From NCBI RefSeq assembly GCF_900172335.1, contig NZ_FWFX01000010.1, positions 91,861 through 155,860 of the forward strand: a DNA stretch of 64,000 bases, written 5' to 3'. The translations under genes and the position numbers were made by a program. Source of the DNA: Roseovarius albus (lineage in GTDB: Bacteria; Pseudomonadota; Alphaproteobacteria; Rhodobacterales; Rhodobacteraceae). The notes beneath the pieces are model-generated. The model ran no database searches. It saw only the letters and a list, made by a program, of their open reading frames with translations, and was not told where the DNA came from. Positions 44,723 through 54,609 of the stretch are shown here, piece after piece. Position 1 is the first letter of the stretch, and every line of letters begins with the position of its first letter.

Positions 44723-45373
44723 CTATAAAATACTTACATCACCGCCCAATACCGCCCCAAGCGAATTGGCTTGTCCGATAACGGCCATGGTTTCTTTGAC
44801 CACCTGATGGGCCAAGAACATCGCGTAACCCGGGTGGGTCGTACGCAAGTCGCTGTAGGACAGGACAGCCAGATCCATCGACACCTTGGCCCGGATCGGA
44901 TTGAGGTTCGGATCGTAGGCCTCTTCGGTGATCGACAGTGATGATAGTTTGACCGGCAGAATGCGCCCCTTGCCCCAGATAAAAACGGTGAAGGGGCTCT
45001 TCATCGGCAGGATTTCGATCGTACCGATGTTCATCAAGATCGAATTGGCGATCACTGTAGCGGCCTGCGGATATATCAGTGTTTCCAGTGCCGCCAAGCG
45101 CGGATGCAGGCCGCTCTGTGCAGCAATGTCATCTGATTTTTCCAAATCATCTGCCGCATCAAAAACAGTTTCGATCTTAATGGTTTCGCTGGGCGCGCCG
45201 GCCAGCCGGAAGCTTTGCGTGCTTCCCTCTCCTTCTGCGGTACGGGCCTCAACCGTACGCGACAGGCTTTCGGGATTGATCTGAAACGGGATGACTGCCG
45301 GGATCGGAACCGGTGGCCTGAACGCGACAATCGCGCCTTTCAAAAGTCGGGGTGATCGGGAATATCCAGTCAT
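44723..45373 (-). CDS. CIS tube-associated protein (Afp7/Pvc7-like N-terminal domain)
   Basis: 216 residues from the ATG at 45373, which overlaps the stop of the giant gene (ATGA). The segment IPFQINPESLSRTVEAR, then FRLAGAPSETIKIETVFDAADDLE and HPRLAALETLIYPQ, is typical of the CIS tube adaptor family. Many homologues carry a C-terminal LysM domain; here that is probably the separate 96-residue gene next door. It should sit between the inner tube and the hub. Confidence 0.75.
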   Translation of the reverse strand: MTGYSRSPRLLKGAIVAFRPPVPIPAVIPFQINPESLSRTVEARTAEGEGSTQSFRLAGAPSETIKIETVFDAADDLEKSDDIAAQSGLHPRLAALETLIYPQAATVIANSILMNIGTIEILPMKSPFTVFIWGKGRILPVKLSSLSITEEAYDPNLNPIRAKVSMDLAVLSYSDLRTTHPGYAMFLAHQVVKETMAVIGQANSLGAVLGGDVSIL

Positions 45374-48300
45374 CAGAACACCTTGTCCATGTCGCTTACA
45401 AGTTCGGTTTCGGCAGAGGTAAAGGCGGCGCTTGCATAGGATTTTAGACTGTCGTAGCTGCGCCACTGGCTGTCGGTAGAGGTAAAGTAGAGATCAAACC
45501 GGCGACCCCCTGTCGCCTCAAGTGGCAACGCCCCACGCCAGATGGTGTCGCGATAAAAGCCGAGGATTGCTGTTTTGATGGCGGTGCCATCAGAGTTCGA
45601 GGCAATGTTGTCCGCGATTGGTTGATCCACCTCTTCGCCTAGCTTGCGGTGCCATTCCGGGCTGGCCCATTGCAGCCGGTCACTGCGCACTTTGACTGCG
45701 CCCTCAACCTTGCCCGCATCCAAGCCACCAGCATGAGCTTGCAACACGATGATCTGATCGCCGTGTTGTGGGCCTCCTTCGGGGTAATAAAGTTTCTTTT
45801 GCTCTGCGGTCATGTCGGCAAAGGCAACACCCGCATCCGCGTGAGCCTCAGAGTAATAGGGCACCGTGCGACCTAGATTGCTTAGATCGGCATTGGGTTT
45901 AAAAATAAGTTTCGACGTCGGCGTTCGCACTTCGTGTTGAAACTTCAGAAGTTTGGCGAGACCTTGCAACGGATCCGTATCGCCAGAGGATCCCAACTGT
46001 GCTGCGGTGGCCGAAATGATCGAGGCCGCACGGCTTGATGGAATCCATTCGTGATTGCCTGGATCGGCAGCGCGCACTGAATCGGCAAGACGTGTCCGGT
46101 TTTTTGAGGCCCGCTTGCTTTCGGTCAGGAAGAAGGTCAAAGGCTTGTCGACACCCCCGTCGCCCGTTGCGTTGGCAGCGTCATCTTCTATGTACTTGCC
46201 GAAGGTGCCGGTCATCAGGGTCCCGGCGTTCGGCACCAATTGGGTTTTGTAGAAGCGACCCGTCACATCATTGAACTTGAAATCAAATTCCATGAGACTG
46301 CCAAAGGCGCGATCAGCGGACCCTTCGATAACGGTTTGCAGGCTGGTTGCAATCGCGTTGCCGTCCGAGCCATCCAATATCATGCGAATGATCGTTTGGG
46401 CGTTGGGTACTTGGTTTAGGTCGGCGACCAGATAATTGGAAAGGAAGTCATCAAGGTTCTGTGCTGAAAGTTCAAAATCATCAGGCGTTTCGATATGGGC
46501 TTCGACAATGCGTGTGACCCCTGTGCGGAATGTCGTGTCATGTAGGCTGCGCAAGATCGCATTAGAGGACGCGGGTCGTGCCCATGTTCCCGGGATCGCC
46601 GCATCCGCTGCAATCGCGGGTTTCGCCTGTGGCCACGCCAATGTCATGTAGCGCGCCGCATCCAATCGGTTCATGACATTCGAACGCAGGCGGGATTTCA
46701 GATCGGCGTTACCGGTGGCGTCGATGTCCTCGGCAAAGTGATCTGCCAGGCTTTGCTCGGTATCTATCCCAAAAAATTCCAGAATTTCGACCAAGGCCCG
46801 TTTTGTTTGTTCGCCTTCGGTCTGGGTGTTTTGCTGTTCATCCGTTGCGGTAGCCGGATCGGCATTGAGCGCGTCTTCTGCCGCTTCGGCTGCGCGATCA
46901 AGCTGGGCCTCTTCTTCATTGGCCCGTGCCACCAGGGCTTCAAGCTGCGCTTTCTTGTTGTTCTTGACTGCCCCGCGCCAGTTTTTCTCGGCCGCCAGTG
47001 CCTCATACGGTGCACCCGCTCGGCTATCGAGCCAGCTTTCCAGAGTTTGCGGGGTTGAATGGATCATGGGCACAACGGTTTCACCCTGATCCTGAATCAC
47101 CAGTGTATGGCTTTCTCCGCCTCCTCTGACGGCAATCGGTGCCATAATTTCACCGTCCGAGGTAGCGGCATCCTCATCGCTATCTCCAGATCGTCCACCC
47201 ATCCGTCCACCGGTAAAGGCAGACAGTACTCGGTTGATCAAAGTGACCAACGCATCTTCGATACGCTGACGTACATCACCGATGATCTCGCGAACTTTGC
47301 CAGCAACATTGCCTAGACCCAATAGCCGCGCCAACAGATCGATCACAATCGGCAACAATCTTCCCAACACACCTTCGACCCCGTCGATGGCCGGTTGCAA
47401 AACCCCGGTTGCGATTTCCCACATCGTATTTACAACGGTTTGAACCACCTGAATGATCCGGGCGAGTTGATCTTTCAAGAACATCAGGAAGTTCCAGATA
47501 GTCATCACCAGTTTGACCAGCGCGCCAATCGGATTGAACATGCTGGCCAACCATGTAATCGCCGCCATCACGACGCGTTCCATCAAGAAGGATTTGATTC
47601 CGTCTAGCACCATATCTTTCAGCGCTGACAGGTCACTCATGATCCGCTCCCACAGTGCCGAAAACCCGCCTGTGATCAACTCCACGACATAGCCCATAAA
47701 GAACTCGATCCGCTCGACCGCTTCTTCGCCCAACACCCGCACAGCCACGCGCCGGATCATGTCGACCGTCAGCCCCAGAATCTGCCGCGCCAGATCCAGA
47801 ACACCCATCAGATCGAACCGCTCGGGGATCTGAATGTCGCCGCCCAGAGCCCCGGTCAGCCAGCTGATAATGCCCTGCTGCAAATGCGCGATGATATTGC
47901 CGCCAAACTGGCGAATACCCCCGACGACCACATCCACCAGATTTGAAAGAAACCCAATTGGATCGTCGATGATGGTTTCAAGTGCTTCCATCGCCCGTTC
48001 GATCATCTGGTAGAAGGCCGCGGGTTCGATCCCAAGCGCGTAAAGGATCGGTTCGAGCACCAGTTTCGCAAGTGCAGCCCAATCGCCGGTCAGGGCTGCC
48101 CGAGCAATCGCCAATGCCGCATTAATCGCCGCCTGATAGGCTGCAAGAATAGCATCAATGGCGGCAGCCAAGGCATCCAACAAGGCGGAAACTGCAGCTT
48201 TCAACCCTTCGCCGATAGCTTCGACCACTTCTGTTGCGACTTCAACAGCGGTGTCGATTGCATTGTTCAGCGCTTCGGCCAATGCGGGGAAATGTTCTGC

Positions 48301-50457
48301 CAACAATGCATTGACTGCTGCCTTAAGCGCTTCGCCCAAAGCTTCGATTGCCGCCGAAATCGCAGAAACTGCCGCATCGATCAGGGCAATCGCGGCTTCC
48401 TTAACCGCATCAATGATGTCCTTCACAGCCGAGCGTACGGCGTCAAAGACGTCGTTGATAAACTTGGTCAGCTTGTCGAACTGTTCGGCCACCCAATTTG
48501 CGGCAAGCTCCCACCAGCTTGCATTCTCGCTTTCGCGTTCCTGCCGGTCGCGTTCTTCCTGTGCTTGCCGCTCTCCATCGTCGACCTCGGCCTGAGCATC
48601 GGTTTCGGCCTCCCCAAAATCAGCCTCCACTTGCGTTTCTGTCTCAGACACTTCCGTATCAATGGTAGATTCCGCCTCTTGCCGATCCAGATCGGCCTGG
48701 GTTTCCATCTCATCCACGCGAGCCTGCTGCTCGTCCACCGCGTGTTGACGTGCGTCTTGGACCTCTTGTCTGCGATCTGCGACTTCGCCCCGCTGGCCTT
48801 CATCCGCCTCCTCGTTCAGGCGAGCGCGCTCTTCTTCAGCATGGGTCAATTCCGCATCGCGTTCGGTATCACGGGATTCAACCGCTGTCGAAACCTCTGA
48901 ATTTGCCTCTTCCATCGAGGCGGCCATGGCCTCGCCGTGGTGTGCATCAAAGAGCGCGACCACTTCGGTATCAAGCTCTTTGTCACGGAACCCCGCCGCG
49001 CCCTCGACCGGTGCTTCGGCCTGATCAATTACAGGCTTTTCGCGGGCCTCCATCGTATAATCTTCGCGCAGTTCCTTTAATTCGACCTGTTCGGGTCCGG
49101 GGCCTTCTGTAACGGCTTGCGTGGCTTCCATTCGCTTGGTTTTGGCATCATCGCGGGCGGCTGTGTCTTGATCATCAACTCGTTGTGGATCGGTTCCGCC
49201 TTGCAGCGGTACATCGGGCCGGTCCCCCGCCGAGGTGTCCACATCGTTGTCAGAGGTCGAAACCCGGCTGAATGTGCGGCCCAGACCTTCGGCTTCGCCA
49301 AAAGAGAAGAAATTCGACAGCAGGTTACTGATTTCTGCGTTCAAGTCTGGCGTACCGGGATCAGCAGTTGGATCAACCTGCGCGTCTGGGGCGGGTCCCG
49401 GGGTGCCATCCTCCAATTGGACTTCGCCGCTTTCGGGTGTCTGCACCGCCTCGGGTTCATCCAGATCATCTGTTCCAGACATCTCAGCCGGAAACTCAGG
49501 CATTTGTTCCTCGAACTCTGCCTGATCCGTTTCCGCCATCTCGCCAACTTTACCGTCCAGCTGATCGTGATGCATCGCCTTCACGGATGGCGGCGCATCC
49601 TTGAAGGCTTCAATCAGACCGTCAGCTTCCTCCGCTCCCTCTACGGCAGCTTCAGCCTCGGCCTGAGCAGCTTCCGCCGCGGCTTCATCCACCTCAATTT
49701 CGGGGGCGGCTGGGGGCTCAAAAGTTGGCACCGGATCCTCGGGTAACGGTTCCCCAGCAACGACATCGCCCAGCACTCCTTCGCCACTAGGTTCAGCCAA
49801 TGAACGTGAGGTATCCTCCTCGGTGCTTTCTGTCGCCGCGCCTTCTGCGTCAGCAGAGTTTTCCTGCGCGGCATTCGAAAACTCTGATGCTGCTTCGCGG
49901 TCATTGCCTTGCACAAGCAATTGCTCATCCAGTGCCTCATTGCTGCGTAGGGCAACAGTATCCATCGGCAGGACGGCCTGCGGTATGGGCACCTGGCCCT
50001 CATGTGCGACCCTTTGTTCGGTTTGCAATGCTTCCAGTTCTGCCCCATCGGCATCCGCCTCAGTCAGGGATCCATGCTGTTGCAGCACATGTGCCACTTC
50101 ATGTGCTACCAATGGCTTGTCTGCACCCAACGGCAATAAAATCGCTTCACCTTGAACCGCAGCGGCTGCGTTATCTTCTGCAAGAGCCGCGTCCACTTCG
50201 GGCCCCTGATAGGCCAGCAAACCAGCAAGCGAGGTTTCGAAATGACGCTCCAACTCTGCCCGCCACGGCAAAGGCGTTGAATCTAATACTGCCAGTTCAA
50301 GTTCGGCCACACCAATATGAGGTTTCGCGGAGTCGACGGCAGCATTTGAGTTAGCAGGTACCCCACTTGGCTCCTTTACATTGACGCTCCAGCGTCGCTT
50401 GGCGCCTTGGTTCTCTTTGGCCGCTGTTTGGGGCGTCTTGCGGGCGGAGGTGCTCAT
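45373..50457 (-). CDS. giant DUF4157 (eCIS core) protein, possible cargo and tape measure
   Basis: 1694 residues. The N-terminal part has a DUF4157 domain with a zincin motif HEVAH (119-123) in a context typical of proteins encoded in eCIS loci. Residues about 180-470 are acidic and low in complexity (many E, D, A and P). Then comes a Glu/Gln-rich coiled coil (about 475-690), and a long stretch of amphipathic and hydrophobic helices (about 690-1130; IDAAVSAISAAIEALGEAL, VVMAAITWLASMFNPIGALV). The C-terminus (about 1150-1694) is mixed alpha/beta and unassigned. No separate tape-measure gene is present, so the helical section could set tube length, while the terminal domain may be a toxin. It overlaps both neighbours by four or fewer bases. 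Confidence 0.7.
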   Translation of the reverse strand: MSTSARKTPQTAAKENQGAKRRWSVNVKEPSGVPANSNAAVDSAKPHIGVAELELAVLDSTPLPWRAELERHFETSLAGLLAYQGPEVDAALAEDNAAAAVQGEAILLPLGADKPLVAHEVAHVLQQHGSLTEADADGAELEALQTEQRVAHEGQVPIPQAVLPMDTVALRSNEALDEQLLVQGNDREAASEFSNAAQENSADAEGAATESTEEDTSRSLAEPSGEGVLGDVVAGEPLPEDPVPTFEPPAAPEIEVDEAAAEAAQAEAEAAVEGAEEADGLIEAFKDAPPSVKAMHHDQLDGKVGEMAETDQAEFEEQMPEFPAEMSGTDDLDEPEAVQTPESGEVQLEDGTPGPAPDAQVDPTADPGTPDLNAEISNLLSNFFSFGEAEGLGRTFSRVSTSDNDVDTSAGDRPDVPLQGGTDPQRVDDQDTAARDDAKTKRMEATQAVTEGPGPEQVELKELREDYTMEAREKPVIDQAEAPVEGAAGFRDKELDTEVVALFDAHHGEAMAASMEEANSEVSTAVESRDTERDAELTHAEEERARLNEEADEGQRGEVADRRQEVQDARQHAVDEQQARVDEMETQADLDRQEAESTIDTEVSETETQVEADFGEAETDAQAEVDDGERQAQEERDRQERESENASWWELAANWVAEQFDKLTKFINDVFDAVRSAVKDIIDAVKEAAIALIDAAVSAISAAIEALGEALKAAVNALLAEHFPALAEALNNAIDTAVEVATEVVEAIGEGLKAAVSALLDALAAAIDAILAAYQAAINAALAIARAALTGDWAALAKLVLEPILYALGIEPAAFYQMIERAMEALETIIDDPIGFLSNLVDVVVGGIRQFGGNIIAHLQQGIISWLTGALGGDIQIPERFDLMGVLDLARQILGLTVDMIRRVAVRVLGEEAVERIEFFMGYVVELITGGFSALWERIMSDLSALKDMVLDGIKSFLMERVVMAAITWLASMFNPIGALVKLVMTIWNFLMFLKDQLARIIQVVQTVVNTMWEIATGVLQPAIDGVEGVLGRLLPIVIDLLARLLGLGNVAGKVREIIGDVRQRIEDALVTLINRVLSAFTGGRMGGRSGDSDEDAATSDGEIMAPIAVRGGGESHTLVIQDQGETVVPMIHSTPQTLESWLDSRAGAPYEALAAEKNWRGAVKNNKKAQLEALVARANEEEAQLDRAAEAAEDALNADPATATDEQQNTQTEGEQTKRALVEILEFFGIDTEQSLADHFAEDIDATGNADLKSRLRSNVMNRLDAARYMTLAWPQAKPAIAADAAIPGTWARPASSNAILRSLHDTTFRTGVTRIVEAHIETPDDFELSAQNLDDFLSNYLVADLNQVPNAQTIIRMILDGSDGNAIATSLQTVIEGSADRAFGSLMEFDFKFNDVTGRFYKTQLVPNAGTLMTGTFGKYIEDDAANATGDGGVDKPLTFFLTESKRASKNRTRLADSVRAADPGNHEWIPSSRAASIISATAAQLGSSGDTDPLQGLAKLLKFQHEVRTPTSKLIFKPNADLSNLGRTVPYYSEAHADAGVAFADMTAEQKKLYYPEGGPQHGDQIIVLQAHAGGLDAGKVEGAVKVRSDRLQWASPEWHRKLGEEVDQPIADNIASNSDGTAIKTAILGFYRDTIWRGALPLEATGGRRFDLYFTSTDSQWRSYDSLKSYASAAFTSAETELVSDMDKVF

Positions 50458-50699
50458 GACTGCAACTCCGAAAACAGGGCGCGGGCCAGCTCTGCACCGC
50501 GCGCTTCAGGCCCGGTCATTGTCACCGGAAGGTGCCCAAGATCGATCAAGTTCAGATCGTTCAATCGCCGCCCCTCAGGCAACCCGTGCATGTCCAGCAG
50601 AGATTGCAACTGGCGCTCAAAGGCCGCGGCGGCGCGTCGGCCTTCCTCTTCGCTCATCCCCTCAAGCACGAGGGTATCAATTTCGATCACCATGCTCAT
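50454..50699 (-). CDS. small eCIS protein of unknown function
   Basis: 81 residues from the ATG at 50699, whose ATGA overlaps the ATPase stop codon; its own stop overlaps the giant gene's ATG in the same way. This tight coupling supports a real gene. It has no recognised family. Features are an amphipathic helix (EEEGRRAAAAFERQLQSLLDMHG) and a short IEIDTLVLEGM strand. Its place between the ATPase and the giant protein suggests a chaperone or adaptor. Confidence 0.65.
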   Translation of the reverse strand: MSMVIEIDTLVLEGMSEEEGRRAAAAFERQLQSLLDMHGLPEGRRLNDLNLIDLGHLPVTMTGPEARGAELARALFSELQS

Positions 50700-52516
50700 G
50701 CCCACCCCCGGATCTGTGTCTCGGGTAGAGGTTTGCCAAGTTTACCAAACTCAGCCCGTGCCGCTTTGCCAAGATGGCGCATCTCGATACGGGTTCCTTC
50801 CGCTGCTGCAAGAAAGGCGGCAGACAAGGCGATTGATCGAATAAACCCACCAGAAATTGAAAGCCGGGACAAAGCTGCAAAGTCCAATTCACCAAGGGGT
50901 GCCGCTGTAGGAAATATCACCCGCCAGATCCGTTCTCGCTGCGCCGCATCAGGGAATGGAAAGTCTATCACGACACGGAACCGCCGTAAGAAAGCATCAT
51001 CAACGGTGTTCTTCAGGTTGGTAGTGACGATTGCGCAACCGGTATAAGCTTCCAGCCGTTGTAGCAGATATGCGGTTTCCGTATTGGCGTGGCGGTCAAG
51101 ACTATCCTTGACGTCTGATGTGCGTTTTCCAAACAGCGCTTCGCCTTCGTCAAACAACAAAACGGCGCTGGAGTTTTCCGCCGCATCAAAAATACGGGCG
51201 ATGTTCTTTTCGGTCTCGCCTATGTACTTTGACACTACGGCCGACAGGTCCACCCGATACAAGGCCGCATGATCGTCAGCCTGTCCCAGTGCAGTCGCTA
51301 CCAGCTCAGCGGCCATTGTTTTGCCGGTTCCGGACGGGCCAGAAAAGAGCGCGGCAAGCCCCAGACCGCGTTCTGACTTGGCTTTGAACCCCCAACTGTC
51401 CAACACCTGATGTCGGTGGTTTTGAAACTCGGCCAGATGCCTGAGCTGGGCCATCTGCGCCTCGGGCAGGATAAGATCCTCCCATTGCGCCTGTGGGCTT
51501 ATGGGCTGTGCAAGACCATCAAGAGCACGGGCGGCACGGGCGCGGGCGGTCGCTACAAGGTTTGGGACCAATCCCAGAGCAAAGGTTGATCGCGCGTTGC
51601 GCACCTCCGTTGCACTCAGGAACAGATCCGGTGCCAGCTCAGGATCTGGCTCTTCAGGGTTGAATTCGGCAAGGGGGCGGCGGGTCACTGGCGCCTTATC
51701 TCCCCAGATAATGCAGGGAACCGTAACCAGATCAGCCAATCCTTCGGCATCGTCTGTCGTTAGCATGAGCCCGCCACCGAGCAAGATAAGGTCGCGGTTT
51801 ACTTCGGCAGCCAACCGCGCCGCAGGCAGAGTGACAGCGCTGCGGTCTAATGCAAATCCTGCCAACCCCAGCTGTGCAAACGCGCCCTGCGCCAGCATTT
51901 CAGCCGCGTATCTGTCGGAGTGCCTGAGATGCACCAAAGGCCGATCATGCGCTTGCGCAGCCGTTTGCAACGCCAATGGCAGCAGTTCCGTTCGTTGGTT
52001 GGGGATCGCATTGCGAGCCAAGAGAATCAAGGCCTGCGATAATGCGTCTCCGGGGCTGGGATGACCGTGCAAAAATTGCGCGATGCCCGGATCTATGGAC
52101 AGCTGGCGCTGCGCCAGCCCTCGACCTGCACCCACAACAACAAGGGCGGCCTGCGACAGCAAGGCATTGGTCGCCAAAGTGATAGTGGCCTCTGGCCCTA
52201 AAATTTGCGTCACAAGTGCTGGCGTTACCCTACCTTCCAATGCCAGAGGATGTGTCGCGACAGCATGTGCCGCTTTGGGGCCCAATTCTGGCCCGGCCGC
52301 CATTAAGAAAACGTCCAGTTCGGTGTCAGAAAGGCCAAAGCGCGCAATCACTTCTGCCAATCCCACAGCGCCAACAGCCGATAGCGTCTGAAGTCCCTTT
52401 TCCAGATCTGGCGGGCTTCCGGTCTGTCCAGCCAAAAGCCAGCAAACGCGCTCTCCCGCCAGATCCAGCGCCCGGGCTTGTAAAGCCGCTGAGGGTATGC
52501 GTGCTTCTCGGGTCAT
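50696..52516 (-). CDS. AAA+ ATPase of the contractile tail cluster (Afp15/Pvc15-like)
   Basis: 606 residues. The C-terminal half is a AAA+ domain: Walker A GPSGTGKT (393-400), Walker B LLFDEGEALFG (453-463), sensor TTNLKNTVDDAFLRRF with an arginine finger. The N-terminal 330 residues are alpha-helical and variable, as in other eCIS ATPases. This ATPase is thought to assist assembly or cargo loading, not to recycle the sheath as ClpV does in type VI secretion. It overlaps the DUF4255 gene by four bases. Confidence 0.85.
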   Translation of the reverse strand: MTREARIPSAALQARALDLAGERVCWLLAGQTGSPPDLEKGLQTLSAVGAVGLAEVIARFGLSDTELDVFLMAAGPELGPKAAHAVATHPLALEGRVTPALVTQILGPEATITLATNALLSQAALVVVGAGRGLAQRQLSIDPGIAQFLHGHPSPGDALSQALILLARNAIPNQRTELLPLALQTAAQAHDRPLVHLRHSDRYAAEMLAQGAFAQLGLAGFALDRSAVTLPAARLAAEVNRDLILLGGGLMLTTDDAEGLADLVTVPCIIWGDKAPVTRRPLAEFNPEEPDPELAPDLFLSATEVRNARSTFALGLVPNLVATARARAARALDGLAQPISPQAQWEDLILPEAQMAQLRHLAEFQNHRHQVLDSWGFKAKSERGLGLAALFSGPSGTGKTMAAELVATALGQADDHAALYRVDLSAVVSKYIGETEKNIARIFDAAENSSAVLLFDEGEALFGKRTSDVKDSLDRHANTETAYLLQRLEAYTGCAIVTTNLKNTVDDAFLRRFRVVIDFPFPDAAQRERIWRVIFPTAAPLGELDFAALSRLSISGGFIRSIALSAAFLAAAEGTRIEMRHLGKAARAEFGKLGKPLPETQIRGWA

Positions 52517-53829
52517 GGGGCCAGATCCGCCACCGGCCCGTCAAAACCCATGGCCCCCATGGTTAGGGCCGAAGCGGCGCCGCCGATTTCGACTCTGATC
52601 AGATAATTATCTGCTGGAATGTCACTCAAGTCCGCGATCACATTCATGCCATCAGTTGCGCGCGACCGACAGCGCACCGAAAAGGCGTCGGTTATACTGC
52701 CGGCTATTGGGTTGAACAGCAGGGCAGCCACCTGATCGGCCCCTACCGGATGTGACATGGTTGCAGCGACAGTCCCTGAGAACCTCCCACTGGCCTGCGC
52801 GCCATTCACCACATGTCCGGCCAGTTGCGGGTTCACAACCAAGGGCCATGCGTTCGACATTTCCCACAGACGATTGGCACCCCCGCCTTCAGGTGTGAAC
52901 AGATGCTCGATCTGAAGCAGGGTCAAACCCGCGCGAATGTCAGTTGGCAATTGGACATCTACCCTGGCATTGGAGGCATTGGCAGGCACCACGGCCAGAA
53001 TCCGGTCACCAAGACGAATGCGCATCAGATCCGCTGCCAGCGCAGATCCTTCGATCGCGATCCATGCCCCCGGATCAATCGAACCGGTCAGATCACGCGC
53101 CGTCCCCGCCCCGCCTGCCAAACGCGAAATACGCGTGATTGTTGGACTGCGCAGCTGCGACGTGCGCCCGCCCAATGTCAAAACCGGCAAAGCCGACCGC
53201 ACAGGGGTTCGGCTCTCGATCAAAACGCAGGATACATGATATAGCGCCGAGGCACGGAGCGGTGCAGAAAACGCTGACCACAGGTTTGACAGCCCCTCCA
53301 GTTTCAGCGGGTGATCCGGATCAGCCTGTGCCGGGGTGATCCGGATCTGTTCAAACTGATCCGCCAGATCCGAGGCCAAAATGGCCTGCAGCGCCGGCGG
53401 TAAAAGAGAAGCATCAACTGGTGGGGTCACACCCCCCAAAGACGTCCGAATAACCTCACGGGTGAGCACGGGCATTTCATGCAACACCTGCATCCCGTAT
53501 CCAAGCAAAATCTCGGCGTTGAGATCCATGTCCCCGGTTGCAGTCAGGATAAACTGCATATCCAATGCCAGATATGGGCTGTCCAACCGTGCGCCTTCGG
53601 TATTGCGGGCCGGAAGGCGCTCATTGGCCCAACCCGTGTTACGCGACGCGTTCCACATATAGATATTCAGCCGGTTGGTATTGTCGCTGTCCTCGTCAGT
53701 AATCCGGTCCGGAGGCTGCGCAGTGACCGAGATCAATCCCATGGCATCCAAGTTGGCATTGGATAGGCCATCGTTCAGCCGGTCCATCAAAACCGCAGTC
53801 ACTGAAGCAAGGGCGAGCGCATTGGACAT
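52513..53829 (-). CDS. DUF4255 tail-terminator protein (Afp16/Pvc16-like)
   Basis: 438 residues. The first 190 match DUF4255: ALASVTAVLMDRLNDGLSNA, then RLNIYMWNASRNTGWANERLP and LDMQFILTATGDMDLNAEILLGYGMQVLHEMPVLTR, all typical of eCIS cap/terminator proteins. The C-terminal 230 residues are beta-rich repeats resembling IPT/TIG sandwiches (about 230-430). Such proteins end the tube and sheath at the distal end and set particle length with the ruler. Confidence 0.83.
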   Translation of the reverse strand: MSNALALASVTAVLMDRLNDGLSNANLDAMGLISVTAQPPDRITDEDSDNTNRLNIYMWNASRNTGWANERLPARNTEGARLDSPYLALDMQFILTATGDMDLNAEILLGYGMQVLHEMPVLTREVIRTSLGGVTPPVDASLLPPALQAILASDLADQFEQIRITPAQADPDHPLKLEGLSNLWSAFSAPLRASALYHVSCVLIESRTPVRSALPVLTLGGRTSQLRSPTITRISRLAGGAGTARDLTGSIDPGAWIAIEGSALAADLMRIRLGDRILAVVPANASNARVDVQLPTDIRAGLTLLQIEHLFTPEGGGANRLWEMSNAWPLVVNPQLAGHVVNGAQASGRFSGTVAATMSHPVGADQVAALLFNPIAGSITDAFSVRCRSRATDGMNVIADLSDIPADNYLIRVEIGGAASALTMGAMGFDGPVADLAP

Positions 53830-53832
53830 CGG

Positions 53833-54609
53833 TCAGTGCCTCTTCCATCCAAGGTAGTCGGTTAATCCGCTGCGCCCCCTGTCTTTGCCCTGTGATACCG
53901 ATGTACGCGCAGCGTCATTGGCGGGTTTGCTCCGCGGCGTAGCCGGTGGCGCGGGCTGGGGTGGAGGCGCAGGTTGCCGCATCTCGACCCGCCCGATGTG
54001 AACAATTGTGTCCGGTGTAGTAAAGTGAACCGCCTCGGGCGCATCATGCACCCTTTCAGGCGCTTCTACGACATGCGTTTCGATTATTCGAAGTTGATCT
54101 GCCTCCCGATGGGTGTGTCGTGCTGACGGCTCGTCCCGTATTATTTCAACTGGAGCGTGTCTGATTGCGGCCTCAGGTACTTCTGTTGCGATGGGTGCTT
54201 CAGTTCCTTCAGACTCAGGTTCATTAACCGGAGAGACAGGCACAGAATTGTCGGTCGCAGGATCATCCGACAAGTGGTGTGAGTGGTGATTTGAGACTTG
54301 TGCCTGTTTTCTCTCCGGTTTCGACGGCGTATTATCCAATGGTTCGCGTGTCGATCTGTGATCAGTATCAAGGGGTAATTGAGACCCTGAGGGTTCCATG
54401 TTCTGCACATGTTGCGTGGGCTGTTGGGCAACGCGTTGCGATGCCACTTTGGAGGCCGTCTCCGGAGCGCGCACCGAAATTACACTGTCCTCCTCAACAA
54501 GCGCATCTGGCGTTTCTGTTGCCTCAAAGCGGGATGTTGGTCGCGGTCGGATCGCTGGCGGTCCGGTCGCCGTAAATCGCGTTGATAGGGCATCAAACAA
54601 ATCGCTCAT
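53833..54609 (-). CDS. disordered Pro/Glu-rich eCIS protein
   Basis: 258 residues from the ATG at 54609, which overlaps the previous stop codon (ATGA). Almost the whole sequence is polar and low in complexity (HSHHLSDDPATDNSVPVSP, PAPPPQPAPPATPRS), with a short conserved-looking start MSDLFDALSTRF and end TDYLGWKRH. No family was recognised. The two ends could be docking motifs on a flexible linker. Position three bases before the DUF4255 gene indicates an assembly role. Confidence 0.65.
   Translation of the reverse strand: MSDLFDALSTRFTATGPPAIRPRPTSRFEATETPDALVEEDSVISVRAPETASKVASQRVAQQPTQHVQNMEPSGSQLPLDTDHRSTREPLDNTPSKPERKQAQVSNHHSHHLSDDPATDNSVPVSPVNEPESEGTEAPIATEVPEAAIRHAPVEIIRDEPSARHTHREADQLRIIETHVVEAPERVHDAPEAVHFTTPDTIVHIGRVEMRQPAPPPQPAPPATPRSKPANDAARTSVSQGKDRGRSGLTDYLGWKRH

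Noticed and set aside
48158..48900. two long plus-strand frames opposite the giant eCIS gene
   Set aside because: They mirror the Ala/Asp/Glu-rich repeats of the giant protein and give no family features.
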